Below, one piece after another: positions 13,342 to 20,585 of a stretch of 21,899 bases of DNA. Under the pieces are notes generated by a model. That model ran no database searches, had not been told where the DNA came from, and saw nothing but the letters and a program-made list of their open reading frames with translations. The translations under genes and the position numbers were made by a program. How positions within the stretch are numbered: the stretch's first letter is position 1; the number at the start of each line of letters is the position of its first letter. Source of the stretch: Ktedonobacterales bacterium (GTDB lineage: Bacteria > Chloroflexota > Ktedonobacteria > Ktedonobacterales > JADMIN01); NCBI GenBank assembly GCA_025935235.1, contig JAICVT010000025.1:1-21899 (forward strand), written 5' to 3'.

Positions 13342-14625
13342 CTACCGCCAGGCCTTGCCGAGATATTCCTGGCCGCCAAGCCACGGGCGCAGCGCCTCCG
13401 GGATGCGGATGCGCCCGTCGGCCTGCTGGTGATTCTCGACCAGCGCGATGATGGCGCGGGTCGAGGCCAGCGCGGTGTTGTTCAGCGTGTGCACGTAGCG
13501 CACGACTCCATCCTCGCCACGATAGCGGATGTCGGCGCGGCGAGCCTGGTAGTCGTGGAAGTACGAATCCGAGTGCGTCTCGCGGTAGCGCCCCTCCGAC
13601 GGTACCCAGCACTCGATGTCGTAGCCCTTGACCTTGGCGTCGCCCAGATCGGCCACGCAGAGATTCAGCACGCGATAGGGTAGCTCCAGCGCCTCCACGA
13701 TCTCCTCGGCGTTGCGCAGCAACTCCTCATGCCAGCGCACCGACTCCTCGTGGTCGGCGCGACAGATGATGTACTGCTCCACCTTGTAGAACTGGTGGAC
13801 GCGCATGATGCCCTTCGTATCCTTGCCATACGTGCCCGCCTCGCGGCGATAGCATGGCGAGTAGCCGACGTATTTCATTGGCAAGTCCTGCTCGCGCAGC
13901 ATCTCGCCGCTGTGCATACCCGTGATCGAGACTTCCGCCGTGCCGACCAGGAACACGTCGTCATCGGGCAGCGCATAGGTCTGCTCGCGCCCGCGCGGGA
14001 ACTGGCTGTTGCCGATGAAGCAGTATTCGCGAGCCAGCGCTGGCACATCCAGCGGCAGGAAGCCCTTGCGCGCGACATGGTGCAGCGCGAACTGCATCAG
14101 GGCCAGCTCCAAAAAGACCGCCTCGCCCTTCAGAATGTAGCTGCGCGTGCCGCCGACTTTGGCCGCGCGCTCCAGATCGAGCATGCCCAGGTTCGTCAGC
14201 AGCGTGACATGATCAAGCGGCTCGAAGTCGAACTGGCGCGGCTCGCCGACACGCTTGATCTCGACATTATCTTCTTCGCTCTCACCCTCTGGCACGCTGG
14301 CGTCGGGGATGTTGGGGGTCAGCAGCAGCAGGTCGCGCAGCTTGGCCTCCAGGTCGCGCTCGTCTGGCTCCAACTGCTTCAGCTCCGCCGAGACGACGCG
14401 CCCCTGAGCGATGGCCGCCTCACGCGCCTCTTTGTCTGGCCCGGCGTCGCGCACGGCCTTCGAGAGCCGATTCTGCTCGGCGCGCAGGTCGTCGGCGCGG
14501 CGGCGGGTGGCGCGTAGCGCGCTATCCACCGCCAGCAGCGCATCCACATCCACCGCTGTCTTGCGGCGGCGCGCTACGTCCTTCACCAGATCGGGATGCT
14601 CGCGGATGAACGCAATATCCAGCAT
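13342..14625 (-). CDS. serS: Seryl-tRNA synthetase
   Basis: A 427-residue class II aminoacyl-tRNA synthetase of normal length that charges tRNA-Ser using ATP and serine. It begins MLDIAFIREHPDLVK, the standard SerRS start, followed by the long antiparallel coiled-coil arm that grips the tRNA-Ser variable arm (about 30-105). The catalytic core has the TxE serine-binding segment VGTAEVSI, motif 2 CYRREAGTYGKDTKG and the adjacent VHQFYKVEQ, and motif 3 TLNNTALASTRAIIALVEN near the C-terminus. The start at 14625 is fixed by GGAGGAG 5 bases upstream and by homology; the frame extends further upstream but that part is leader RNA. Expression is predicted to be controlled by a T-box leader sensing uncharged tRNA-Ser. 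Confidence 0.97.
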   Translation of the reverse strand: MLDIAFIREHPDLVKDVARRRKTAVDVDALLAVDSALRATRRRADDLRAEQNRLSKAVRDAGPDKEAREAAIAQGRVVSAELKQLEPDERDLEAKLRDLLLLTPNIPDASVPEGESEEDNVEIKRVGEPRQFDFEPLDHVTLLTNLGMLDLERAAKVGGTRSYILKGEAVFLELALMQFALHHVARKGFLPLDVPALAREYCFIGNSQFPRGREQTYALPDDDVFLVGTAEVSITGMHSGEMLREQDLPMKYVGYSPCYRREAGTYGKDTKGIMRVHQFYKVEQYIICRADHEESVRWHEELLRNAEEIVEALELPYRVLNLCVADLGDAKVKGYDIECWVPSEGRYRETHSDSYFHDYQARRADIRYRGEDGVVRYVHTLNNTALASTRAIIALVENHQQADGRIRIPEALRPWLGGQEYLGKAWR

Positions 14626-14762
14626 GGTAGCTCCTCCGATTCCACTTTGGGGGAGCGGACGCCCATGCGCGGCCAGCCAGCCAATCGGCCAGATCCGATC
14701 ACCAGATCGCGTGGCGCCGCGCAAGGCGAGCTCTCGCCCGAACCCCAAGAACCCAAAACAAT

Positions 14763-14792
14763 ACGCCGCCCATCGCAAAGGACGAGCGGCGT
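14763..14792 (-). terminator. T-box-associated intrinsic terminator of serS
   Basis: On the minus strand ACGCCGCTCGTC (14792-14781) pairs over 12 positions, including two G-U pairs, with GATGGGCGGCGT (14774-14763). A 6-base loop separates the arms, and ATTGTTTTG follows. The left arm shares CTCGTC with the antiterminator, so the two structures exclude each other. The U-run is interrupted, so termination may be incomplete. Confidence 0.85.
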
Positions 14793-15135
14793 AGGCCTCG
14801 TGGCGCCACCTTTGTTCGCCGGATCGCTCGACATGCGCGCTCCTCTGGCAGCCGCGTGGGCTGGCCGAGTGTGGAGCGCATCGAGCGCCGACCTCATTGA
14901 CCCGTTAACGCCGGGTGAACGTTCCGACTTGGCCTGTCCGCGCCCACATCAGCGCGCCAGGGTTGAGCGGAAGGCTAGCGAGTGGATGCCATCCAGCGGG
15001 CGCCGTGTCGCATCATCCCACGGCTTTCTGCGGAACTGCCAGGCTGGTGGGCGTGTCTCGCGTCACGCCTGTGCTGTCTGCTCACTCTCCCGTCCCCGTC
15101 GGCGCAGCGCGCCACGGATCGGCGAGAGGCTATAC
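14763..15135 (-). ncRNA. T-box riboswitch, serine (serS leader)
   Basis: A leader of about 370 nt on the minus strand runs from the predicted start site near 15134 to the terminator. The antiterminator is textbook: AAAGG (14813-14809), the 7-base bulge TGGCGCC (14808-14802), ACGAG (14801-14797), then CTCGT (14786-14782) and CCTTT (14781-14777). ACGAG/CTCGT and AAAGG/CCTTT form the two flanking helices. The bulge begins UGGC, complementary to a tRNA 3' end GCCA, and bacterial tRNA-Ser has G at position 73. When uncharged tRNA-Ser binds, the antiterminator should form and serS be transcribed. The upstream part contains several hairpins, but I could not place the Stem I specifier loop and serine codon with confidence. 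Confidence 0.9.
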
Positions 15136-15141
15136 GCAGGT

Positions 15142-15171
15142 ATGATAACCAGCGGAGCGGGGCAGTGTCAA
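15142..15171 (-). promoter_or_regulatory. Sigma70-type promoter of serS T-box leader
   Basis: On the minus strand TTGACA (15171-15166) is a perfect -35 box, separated by 18 bases from TATCAT (15147-15142), five of six to the -10 consensus. Transcription should begin near 15133-15135, directly upstream of the T-box leader. It is the best promoter in the window. Confidence 0.85.
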
Positions 15172-15226
15172 GTTTGGCTGCCCCACATCACCTGCCGCCT
15201 GCTGGTAGCCCTCTAGGGTCGCACGT

Positions 15227-15255
15227 TTGCCCAGCGGCAGGCCCTATGGTATACT
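15227..15255 (+). promoter_or_regulatory. Extended -10 promoter for the small gene at 15452
   Basis: TTGCCC (15227-15232), a 17-base spacer and TATACT (15250-15255), with TGG just before the -10 giving an extended -10 element. Transcription would start near 15262, leaving a 5' leader of about 190 bases. It is back-to-back with the serS promoter, about 55 bases away. Confidence 0.65.
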
Positions 15256-15261
15256 GGCGCG

Positions 15262-15451
15262 GATTCGCTTGGGGCGGGGGCCTGCGCGCCTGTTTTCCGG
15301 GGAATCAACGGCGCTCCAGCGCACTGACGGGCGGCGCGCCACATCTGGGTCTTCACTGCGACTATCCGCGACCATCGCCTGGCGATGCGAGTGCGCCGCG
15401 CCAGCGCCGAGTTGTGGCGCCCGCGCGCCGCATGTGAGCAAGGGACACATC
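15262..15451 (+). other. Long untranslated leader before the gene at 15452
   Basis: About 190 GC-rich bases lie between the predicted start site and the ATG at 15452. An open frame continues through it, but without a ribosome binding site and with unlikely protein composition (Arg/Ala/Ser-rich), so I treat it as untranslated. No known riboswitch motif was recognised. Confidence 0.45.
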
Positions 15452-15961
15452 ATGGGCAAGTACAAGCTGTGGCTTCACCACAAGGAGATCGGTCGCCGCC
15501 TGCGTGACCAGATCAACACGCTGGACCAGGAGCGTGGCCGCGTGCAGAAGATGGCCCCCGACCATCCGGCCCCCCTACCAGAGACCGACAACCCCATCAT
15601 CACCGCATTGCAATCCTACACCGAATCTGGGCACAAGCTGAGCAACATTGACGTCATCAAGGCGGCCATGCCAAAGCTGGACGGTGGCCCGGACCAACTT
15701 CAGCCCGCGCCTAGCTACTCGCCGACACCCAGCGCCGCCGCCGCGGCGCCCGCCGCGAATCCGGCGGTCGTCGCGAGCCTGCTGGCGCGGGCGGAGCAGC
15801 TTCCCAGCGACCCCCTGGAGCAGATGCAGCAACTCTCCCGCTCCCAGGAGGCACAGTTCGCCGCCTCTGAGGCGTCCGCCGCCGGCGCTTCTCCTCAGGG
15901 TTCCAGCGCGGACTCCGTTCAGAGTTGGTGGCAAAATCGCCAGCTCGACGACCAGGATTAG
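15452..15961 (+). CDS. Uncharacterised small protein with basic helical N-terminus and disordered tail
   Basis: A 169-residue protein that I do not recognise. The N-terminus MGKYKLWLHHKEIGRRLRDQ is basic and helical and leads into a heptad-like segment of about 20 residues. A second predicted helical region, PIITALQSYTESGHKLSN, is followed by a Pro/Ala/Ser-rich linker with runs of alanine and then a Gln/Ser/Ala-rich tail ending SVQSWWQNRQLDDQD. There is no signal peptide or membrane segment. The ATG at 15452 follows AAGGGACACATC; the site is moderate. It is 145 bases upstream of another unrecognised protein with a similar plan, and both converge on a Ser/Thr kinase gene. Confidence 0.7.
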   Translation: MGKYKLWLHHKEIGRRLRDQINTLDQERGRVQKMAPDHPAPLPETDNPIITALQSYTESGHKLSNIDVIKAAMPKLDGGPDQLQPAPSYSPTPSAAAAAPAANPAVVASLLARAEQLPSDPLEQMQQLSRSQEAQFAASEASAAGASPQGSSADSVQSWWQNRQLDDQD

Positions 15962-16106
15962 ATCGCGATTCGATCACGATTCGTGGAGAGCTGCGGCGCT
16001 CCGCTGGGCGGCCATGCGATGACCGCGCCGAGCCAGCCGCCAGTCTCTCCAACGTTCTCAACCTGTCGCTGACAGCGAGTAAGACAGCGAGAAGGGTGCT
16101 GGACCG

Positions 16107-16787
16107 ATGGCTTCCGATCCCACAGCCGTTACGAAACTCTACGAACAGATTCCGCTCGAAGCCATGCAGCGTGTATCCGACGGCTACATGGCCTGGTATG
16201 TCACGCGCGTGACGCAGTCGCTCGACGAGACGATGTCGAGCCTGCGCTCCGAGCTACGCGACAACGACGCGAAAGAGGCGTCCTATTGCCCCACGCCCGC
16301 CGAGCAGTCCGCCATCGAGCGGTTGCAGCGCAGCGGCGTGACGGGTGTTGACCTGCTCGACCGCATGGTGGAGCAGGGCGAAGATTGGCTGATCCTGACG
16401 ATGCGCCGACTCGACCACTTCGAGAAGACCGGCCTTGCTCCGAAGGATTACTCGACCTGGTGCGAGCACGCGCTCAGCGGCGCGTACGACTGGATCGACC
16501 ACGAGCGCATCAACGCCGCTGGCACTGGCTCTGGCGCGCCAGTTCCGGCCCCGCGCCCGGCCGCCAGCGCCGCCGCCAGCGGCAATGGCAGCGTGCCTGA
16601 CTGGCTGGCCTCGCGCAATGCGTCGCAGCAGCGGCCAGAGGACGGCCCCACCGCGCCGGTGCCAAGCGTCGGCCCACGCTGGGCGGACGCCAACGGCAAT
16701 GGCTCTGGCGCCTATAACGGCCAGCAGCCCGCGCAGGGCGACGACGACAAGGGCGGCCGCAACATCTTCCGCATCTTCTCGAACTAA
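16107..16787 (+). CDS. Uncharacterised acidic protein with helical N-terminal domain and low-complexity tail
   Basis: A 226-residue protein that I do not recognise. Residues 1-140 are probably an all-helical domain with several Trp and Tyr residues (MAWYVTRVTQSLDETMSSLR, WLILTMRRLDHFEKTGL, WCEHALSGAYDWIDHERIN). From about 141 the chain is Ala/Pro/Gly/Asn-rich, with a short island VPDWLASRNAS and a basic hydrophobic end GGRNIFRIFSN that could be a docking motif. There is no signal peptide or transmembrane helix. AGAAGGGTG precedes the ATG at 16107 by about 11 bases. It probably shares a transcript with the gene at 15452. The downstream gap holds two inverted palindromic repeats that may terminate transcription. 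No function is proposed. Confidence 0.78.
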   Translation: MASDPTAVTKLYEQIPLEAMQRVSDGYMAWYVTRVTQSLDETMSSLRSELRDNDAKEASYCPTPAEQSAIERLQRSGVTGVDLLDRMVEQGEDWLILTMRRLDHFEKTGLAPKDYSTWCEHALSGAYDWIDHERINAAGTGSGAPVPAPRPAASAAASGNGSVPDWLASRNASQQRPEDGPTAPVPSVGPRWADANGNGSGAYNGQQPAQGDDDKGGRNIFRIFSN

Positions 16788-16868
16788 CCGCCAGTCGTTA
16801 CAGAGCGCGCACATCAGCCGCGCGGAAGGGCCAGGCGCCTCTCCGCGCGGCTGTGTGTCTAGCGGGGG

Positions 16869-16913
16869 CGGACCTCTCCCCCTGCCCCCTCCCCTCCAGG
16901 GAGGGGGAACTCG
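16869..16913 (+). repeat. Dispersed C/T-rich palindromic repeat, copy A
   Basis: Starts CGGACCTCTCCCCCTG, contains a perfect 9-bp hairpin CCCCCTCCC / GGGAGGGGG (16885-16893 and 16899-16907) and ends GAACTCG. It is nearly identical in inverted orientation to copy B at 17002-17049. Confidence 0.85.
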
Positions 16914-17001
16914 TTGCTGGCGTTCGGGCAATGGTCCATGGGCGATCAGCAGGCTACCCGCTTGCCACAAGCGCATCACGCCATCTCTAAAACCCTTGAA
17001 G

Positions 17002-17049
17002 CGAGTTCCCCTCCCCTCGCAGGGGAGGGGGCGGGGGGAGAGGTTCCGC
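17002..17049 (-). repeat. Dispersed C/T-rich palindromic repeat, copy B (inverted)
   Basis: The reverse strand reads GCGGAACCTCTCCCCCCG, then a perfect 10-bp hairpin CCCCTCCCCT / AGGGGAGGGG with a 3-base loop, then GAACTCG. It begins directly after the kinase stop codon, just as copy C begins directly after the VOC stop. With copy A it frames an 88-base spacer between the convergent genes. Confidence 0.85.
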
Positions 17050-19296
17050 TCAACCCACGGTGAACGCGATGTCGTCGGCGACAGCCTTTTTGCCGTTGAT
17101 CTGCATCGTCACGTACATGTCGTAGGAGCCTGCGGGCAGCGTGTGGCCCTGCGAATACGACGCGCCTGAGCTGGCGCGTAGATTCGAGATGAGAGTGCGG
17201 ATCACCGCGCCATTCTGCCGCACCTGCACAGTAATCGGCCCAGGGATGCTGCTCTTCGCCATGCACAGATTGACGAAGACGAGGGTACCGCTGAAGCGCG
17301 TCGTCATGTGCGCGCTGGAACACGCGCCATCTGAGAATGGAGCGAGCGTGATGGCGCGAAACGCGCTGGCGGCCTGCTGATTCAGCAGCGCCTGCGCATT
17401 GGGGGTCGTCGTCGCGGTGGGCCGCGCGATGGTCGCCGTGGCGGTGGCGCGCGCGATGGTCGCGGAGGGATGCGGCGTCGGCTGATCGGACGCGCCCTGC
17501 TTCGCGAAGAGCTTGATGCCGCCCATGCCCAACCCGACGCCGACGACCAGCAGCAGCGCCAGCGCGGCGGCGCCCACCAGCGCGGGCGGGCGTCGCCTGG
17601 GTGGCCGACGCCCCAGCGTCTTCGGATTGACGCCAGCGCGTATGGTATCCACATCCAGCGGGACGGAGACGGAGCGACCCTGCCCGCTCGACGCCCCACT
17701 GGGTGGCGCACGATAGCCCATGTGATCGGCATCGTCCCAGTCATCCCACGACGGCCCATCCATCTGCCCGTCCAGCGGCATGCTGGTCGAGGCGCGCCGT
17801 GGGCCGTTCGTGCGCTCGCGCAGCGGCCCGCTCACCGCTCCCTGGTAGGGCTGGCTGTTGCGCGCGCGCGTCGGCGCGATGGGCGGTGTGATGGGCGTGG
17901 GCATCGTCGGGAAGGCATCGGCCATCGGGATGTCGGGCGAGGCGGGGCGCTGCGTCTGCCACGAGCCTGCTGGCCCTGACGCTGGCCCTGACACTGGCCC
18001 CGAAGGCGCGGCGCGCGTCCCGTACTCCTCGGCCTCGAGCTGAGCGGCGAAGTCTGACACCGCCTGGCGCTCGTCGGCGCGAACCGGGCCGCTGGTACTC
18101 AGCAGGCCCGTTCCCCCTTCGCGCGAGGCAGGCAGGCGCACGGTCGGCTTGGGCCCGCGCGGCCCCAGCGTCGGGCGCGAGTTCGGCGCGCGCTCGCCCT
18201 CCAGAATGAGTGGAATCGGCCCGATGCCCGGACCAGCGCCCGGACCAGCGCCCTGGGCGTTCGATCCGGGCGCGCCCAGCGCGCCGCTAACGCCCAGCCC
18301 CTCCAGCCCCGGCGGGGTCAGCGGCGGCGCGGCGCTCAGCGGCCGGTTGGTCTCGCGCCACGGGCGCGAGGGCATGGAGGGTGTGTCGGATAACCCGTCC
18401 ATCGTCAGTCGCCTGGTTGGCCTGGTGCGCCAGGGCGGCGGCGTCGGCTGAATCAACCCCTCGGCGAAGGGCCGCAGTTCTTCAGCCAGCCACTCGGCTG
18501 TGCCGTACCGCTCGTCGGCTCGCTTCGCCAGGCACTTGCGCAGCACGCTCCACAGTTGAGGCGGCACATCATAGTTGTAGGCGCGGATGTTGGTCGCCTG
18601 GGAATGCACCTGCTGGAAGAGCACCGAGATGGGCGTATTGCCCACGAATGGCGGCCGACCCGACAGCGCCTCGTAGAGCGAGCATCCCAGTGAATAGATG
18701 TCGGAGCGCGGATCTACCTCGCGGCCCTCGGCCTGCTCCGGCGACATGTACTCAGGCGTGCCGAGGGTCGCGCCCGTCTTGGTCAGCCCAGCCGCGTTCA
18801 GAATCTTGGCCGTGCCAAAGTCGGTCAGCAGGATGTGGCCTGGCTCGTCGGTGTCGAGGAGCATGTTGGAGGGCTTGACATCGCGGTGGATGATCCCCAG
18901 GTGGTGCGCGTGGCTGAGCGCCAGCGCGATCTGGATCATATACTGGCAGACTTCCTGCGGCGAGAGGCGCTCCTTCGCGATGCGCTGGCGCAGAGTGCCG
19001 CCTTCGAGCAGGCGCAACACGAGGTAGACGAATTCATCCGTCTCGCCAGCATCATAGACCTGGACGATATTGGGGTGATTCAGCGTGCGGATGACCTCAG
19101 CCTCGCGCTTGAAGCGCTGCATGAACGACTGGCGATCTTCCGACTCGATAGGCAAGATCTTGATAGCGACGTACCGCGCTTGCTCGTGGTCCTGAGCGCG
19201 GTAGACGCGCGCCGCGCCTCCCCGGCCCATCTCTTCGAGGATCTGGTACTGATGGTTCTGGCCGACACGCATGCCGATCAGGTCACTCCTGTGCAT
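17050..19296 (-). CDS. PknB-like membrane serine/threonine protein kinase
   Basis: A 748-residue kinase. The N-terminal Hanks-type domain (about 18-280) has every key element: glycine loop MGRGGAARVY, K46 in VAIK, E65 of helix C, HRDVKPSN (137-144, catalytic D139), DFGTAK (159-164), the activation segment TKTGATLGTPEYMSPEQ (172-188) and SDIYSLGCSLYEALSG. An intrinsically disordered Pro/Gly/Ser/Arg-rich linker of about 280 residues follows, then one membrane helix (about 571-597) and an outer part of 151 residues. That part begins with a Thr/Ala/Pro stalk and ends in a beta-rich domain with two Cys residues. No PASTA repeats are seen. The ATG at 19296 has GAGG about 9 bases upstream. Two 12-bp tandem repeats lie in the linker region. 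It converges on two unrecognised genes. Confidence 0.95.
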   Translation of the reverse strand: MHRSDLIGMRVGQNHQYQILEEMGRGGAARVYRAQDHEQARYVAIKILPIESEDRQSFMQRFKREAEVIRTLNHPNIVQVYDAGETDEFVYLVLRLLEGGTLRQRIAKERLSPQEVCQYMIQIALALSHAHHLGIIHRDVKPSNMLLDTDEPGHILLTDFGTAKILNAAGLTKTGATLGTPEYMSPEQAEGREVDPRSDIYSLGCSLYEALSGRPPFVGNTPISVLFQQVHSQATNIRAYNYDVPPQLWSVLRKCLAKRADERYGTAEWLAEELRPFAEGLIQPTPPPWRTRPTRRLTMDGLSDTPSMPSRPWRETNRPLSAAPPLTPPGLEGLGVSGALGAPGSNAQGAGPGAGPGIGPIPLILEGERAPNSRPTLGPRGPKPTVRLPASREGGTGLLSTSGPVRADERQAVSDFAAQLEAEEYGTRAAPSGPVSGPASGPAGSWQTQRPASPDIPMADAFPTMPTPITPPIAPTRARNSQPYQGAVSGPLRERTNGPRRASTSMPLDGQMDGPSWDDWDDADHMGYRAPPSGASSGQGRSVSVPLDVDTIRAGVNPKTLGRRPPRRRPPALVGAAALALLLVVGVGLGMGGIKLFAKQGASDQPTPHPSATIARATATATIARPTATTTPNAQALLNQQAASAFRAITLAPFSDGACSSAHMTTRFSGTLVFVNLCMAKSSIPGPITVQVRQNGAVIRTLISNLRASSGASYSQGHTLPAGSYDMYVTMQINGKKAVADDIAFTVG
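17970..18005 (-). repeat. 12-bp tandem repeat in kinase linker
   Basis: Three 12-base units on the plus strand (CTGGCCCTGACG, CTGGCCCTGACA, CTGGCCCCGAAG) encode the repeated Gly-Pro-x-Ser segment of the kinase linker on the minus strand. A similar pair of 12-base units (CCCGGACCAGCG twice) lies at 18227-18250. Both keep reading frame and fall in predicted disordered sequence. Confidence 0.8.
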
Positions 19297-19383
19297 ACAG
19301 GCTCGCCTCTGCTCCCATCAGCCACCCACTGGCCGTTCGTGTCGCATCCCCCGCGACGCATCTGTTTCGTGTCTACCACGCGC

Positions 19384-19389
19384 ATTGTA
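19384..19389 (-). promoter_or_regulatory. Possible -10 box for the kinase gene
   Basis: On the minus strand this reads TACAAT, five of six to the -10 consensus, about 88 bases upstream of the ATG at 19296. The -35 region at the right distance (TAGCGA) is poor, so confidence is low. Confidence 0.35.
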
Positions 19390-19522
19390 GCGTACCGGCC
19401 GCCCGTTCGCTAGACCTATGGGCCGGGTGGGCCGACAGGTGAACCGAATCGCTTATCGCCGTCTGAGTCGCCTCGCGCCGAGAAGGCGGCCAGGCAAGCG
19501 AGGCAAATGATGCGACCAGTCG

Positions 19523-19552
19523 TTGCCACGCCAACGCTATAATTTGTATAGT
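19523..19552 (+). promoter_or_regulatory. Promoter of the F420 operon
   Basis: TTGCCA (19523-19528) and TATAGT (19547-19552) are separated by 18 bases. A second perfect -10 hexamer, TATAAT, overlaps the spacer at 19538-19543 but has no good -35 partner. Transcription would begin within the 14-bp repeats just downstream. Confidence 0.6.
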
Positions 19553-19592
19553 CTATGGCGTCCGGTCTATGGCGTCCGGTCTATGGCGTCGG
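19551..19592 (+). repeat. 14-bp direct repeat, three copies, in F420 operon leader
   Basis: Units of GTCTATGGCGTCCG at 19551 and 19565 are identical; the third at 19579 ends GTCGG. They run without gaps from the -10 box to about 25 bases before the ribosome binding site. They could be tandem operator sites or a slippage product. An open frame runs through them, but the ribosome binding site lies downstream. Confidence 0.9.
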
Positions 19593-19629
19593 GCATACGG
19601 TTCCGCGCGCCATTTCTGAGGAGACACCA

Positions 19630-20538
19630 TTGCGAGTCGGATTGCAAGTTCCAAACTTCACATTTCCGGGTGGGTCCGCCCACCTGGGCGATACGGTTGG
19701 CGTCATCGCGCAGCGGGCTGAGCGCGCGGGATTCTACAGCCTCTGGGTGATGGATCACTTCTTCCAGATCACTCACCTCGGCCCCCCTGAGCATGAGATG
19801 CTCGAAGGCTGGAGTACGCTGGCCTTCGCCGCCGGGCGCACCAATCATCTGCGCCTGGGCACGCTGGTCACAGGCGTCACCTATCGCCAGCCAGGCATCC
19901 TCGTCAAGACGGCGACGACCCTCGATGTACTCTCGCAGGGCCGCGCCTATTTCGGCGTCGGCGCCGCCTGGAACCAGCAGGAGCATGCCGGACTGGGTGT
20001 GCCATTCCCGCCGACGGCGGAGCGCTTCGAGCGGCTGGAGGAGCTGCTGCGCATCGCCCTGCGCATGTGGGCCGGAGACGAGACGCCCTACCACGGCAAG
20101 CACTACATGCTGGAGCGCCCGCTGAATTCGCCCAACTCCGTGCGCCGCCCGCATCCGCCGATTATGATTGGCGGCGGTGGCGAGCAGAAGACGCTGCGGC
20201 TGGTCGCGCAATATGGCGACGCCTGCAACCTCTTCGCGCGGTTGGGCGAAGAGGCGCTGCGTCACAAGCTCGACGTGCTACGCGAGCACTGCGAGGCGGT
20301 GGGCCGCCCGTATGCCGAGATCGAGAAGACGGCGCTGGCGACCATGCGCATCACGCGCGATGGTGGCGGCGGCGCCGTCACCCCCGCGCAGGCGGTCGAG
20401 CGACTGGCGATGCTGGCCGCGCTGGGATTCGATCACGTCATCATCAATGGCGGCGATGTCCACGACCCGGCCTACTTCGATCTCGTCGGCGCCGAGGTGA
20501 TCCCCGCCGCCGAGGCGTTGCTGGTGGCCGGGCGCTGA
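19630..20538 (+). CDS. LLM-class F420-dependent oxidoreductase (TIGR03560/Rv1855c-like)
   Basis: A 302-residue luciferase-like TIM-barrel enzyme. Segments typical of the F420-dependent group are LRVGLQVPNFTFPGG at the start, RAERAGFYSLWVMDHFFQI, RLGTLVTGVTYRQPGILVKT, DVLSQGRAYFGVGAAWNQQE and the phosphate-binding PPIMIGGGGEQKTLRLVAQY. The pattern matches the TIGR03560 family. It should use reduced F420 as hydride donor; the substrate is unknown. The start is TTG at 19630: GAGGAG lies 6 bases upstream and homology to family members begins there, whereas the ATG at 19555 lies within a tandem repeat. It leads an operon with a PPOX F420 enzyme (48-base gap) and cofD (4-base gap), so cofactor use and synthesis are linked. 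Confidence 0.9.
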   Translation: MRVGLQVPNFTFPGGSAHLGDTVGVIAQRAERAGFYSLWVMDHFFQITHLGPPEHEMLEGWSTLAFAAGRTNHLRLGTLVTGVTYRQPGILVKTATTLDVLSQGRAYFGVGAAWNQQEHAGLGVPFPPTAERFERLEELLRIALRMWAGDETPYHGKHYMLERPLNSPNSVRRPHPPIMIGGGGEQKTLRLVAQYGDACNLFARLGEEALRHKLDVLREHCEAVGRPYAEIEKTALATMRITRDGGGGAVTPAQAVERLAMLAALGFDHVIINGGDVHDPAYFDLVGAEVIPAAEALLVAGR

Positions 20539-20585
20539 GTCGCGCGCCGCGGAACGCACAGACAGGAAAGGATACAGTCTCAGCT

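Larger units (their letters stand above)
19297..19629. other. Divergent intergenic region between kinase and F420 operon
   Basis: A 333-base gap between divergent genes. It contains one possible leftward -10 box at 19389-19384, a better rightward promoter at 19523-19552 and a 14-bp triple repeat at 19551-19592. The part from 19400 to 19520 holds nothing that I can recognise. Confidence 0.6.

Noticed and set aside
13729..14517. 262-codon plus-strand frame opposite serS
   Set aside because: serS is unmistakable on the minus strand, and the opposite frame lacks a start signal and any recognisable domain.
16866..17049. A miniature transposon (MITE) bounded by the two inverted repeats
   Set aside because: No target-site duplication could be found at the ends, and copy C occurs alone without an inverted partner, so a repeat family or terminators explain it better for now.
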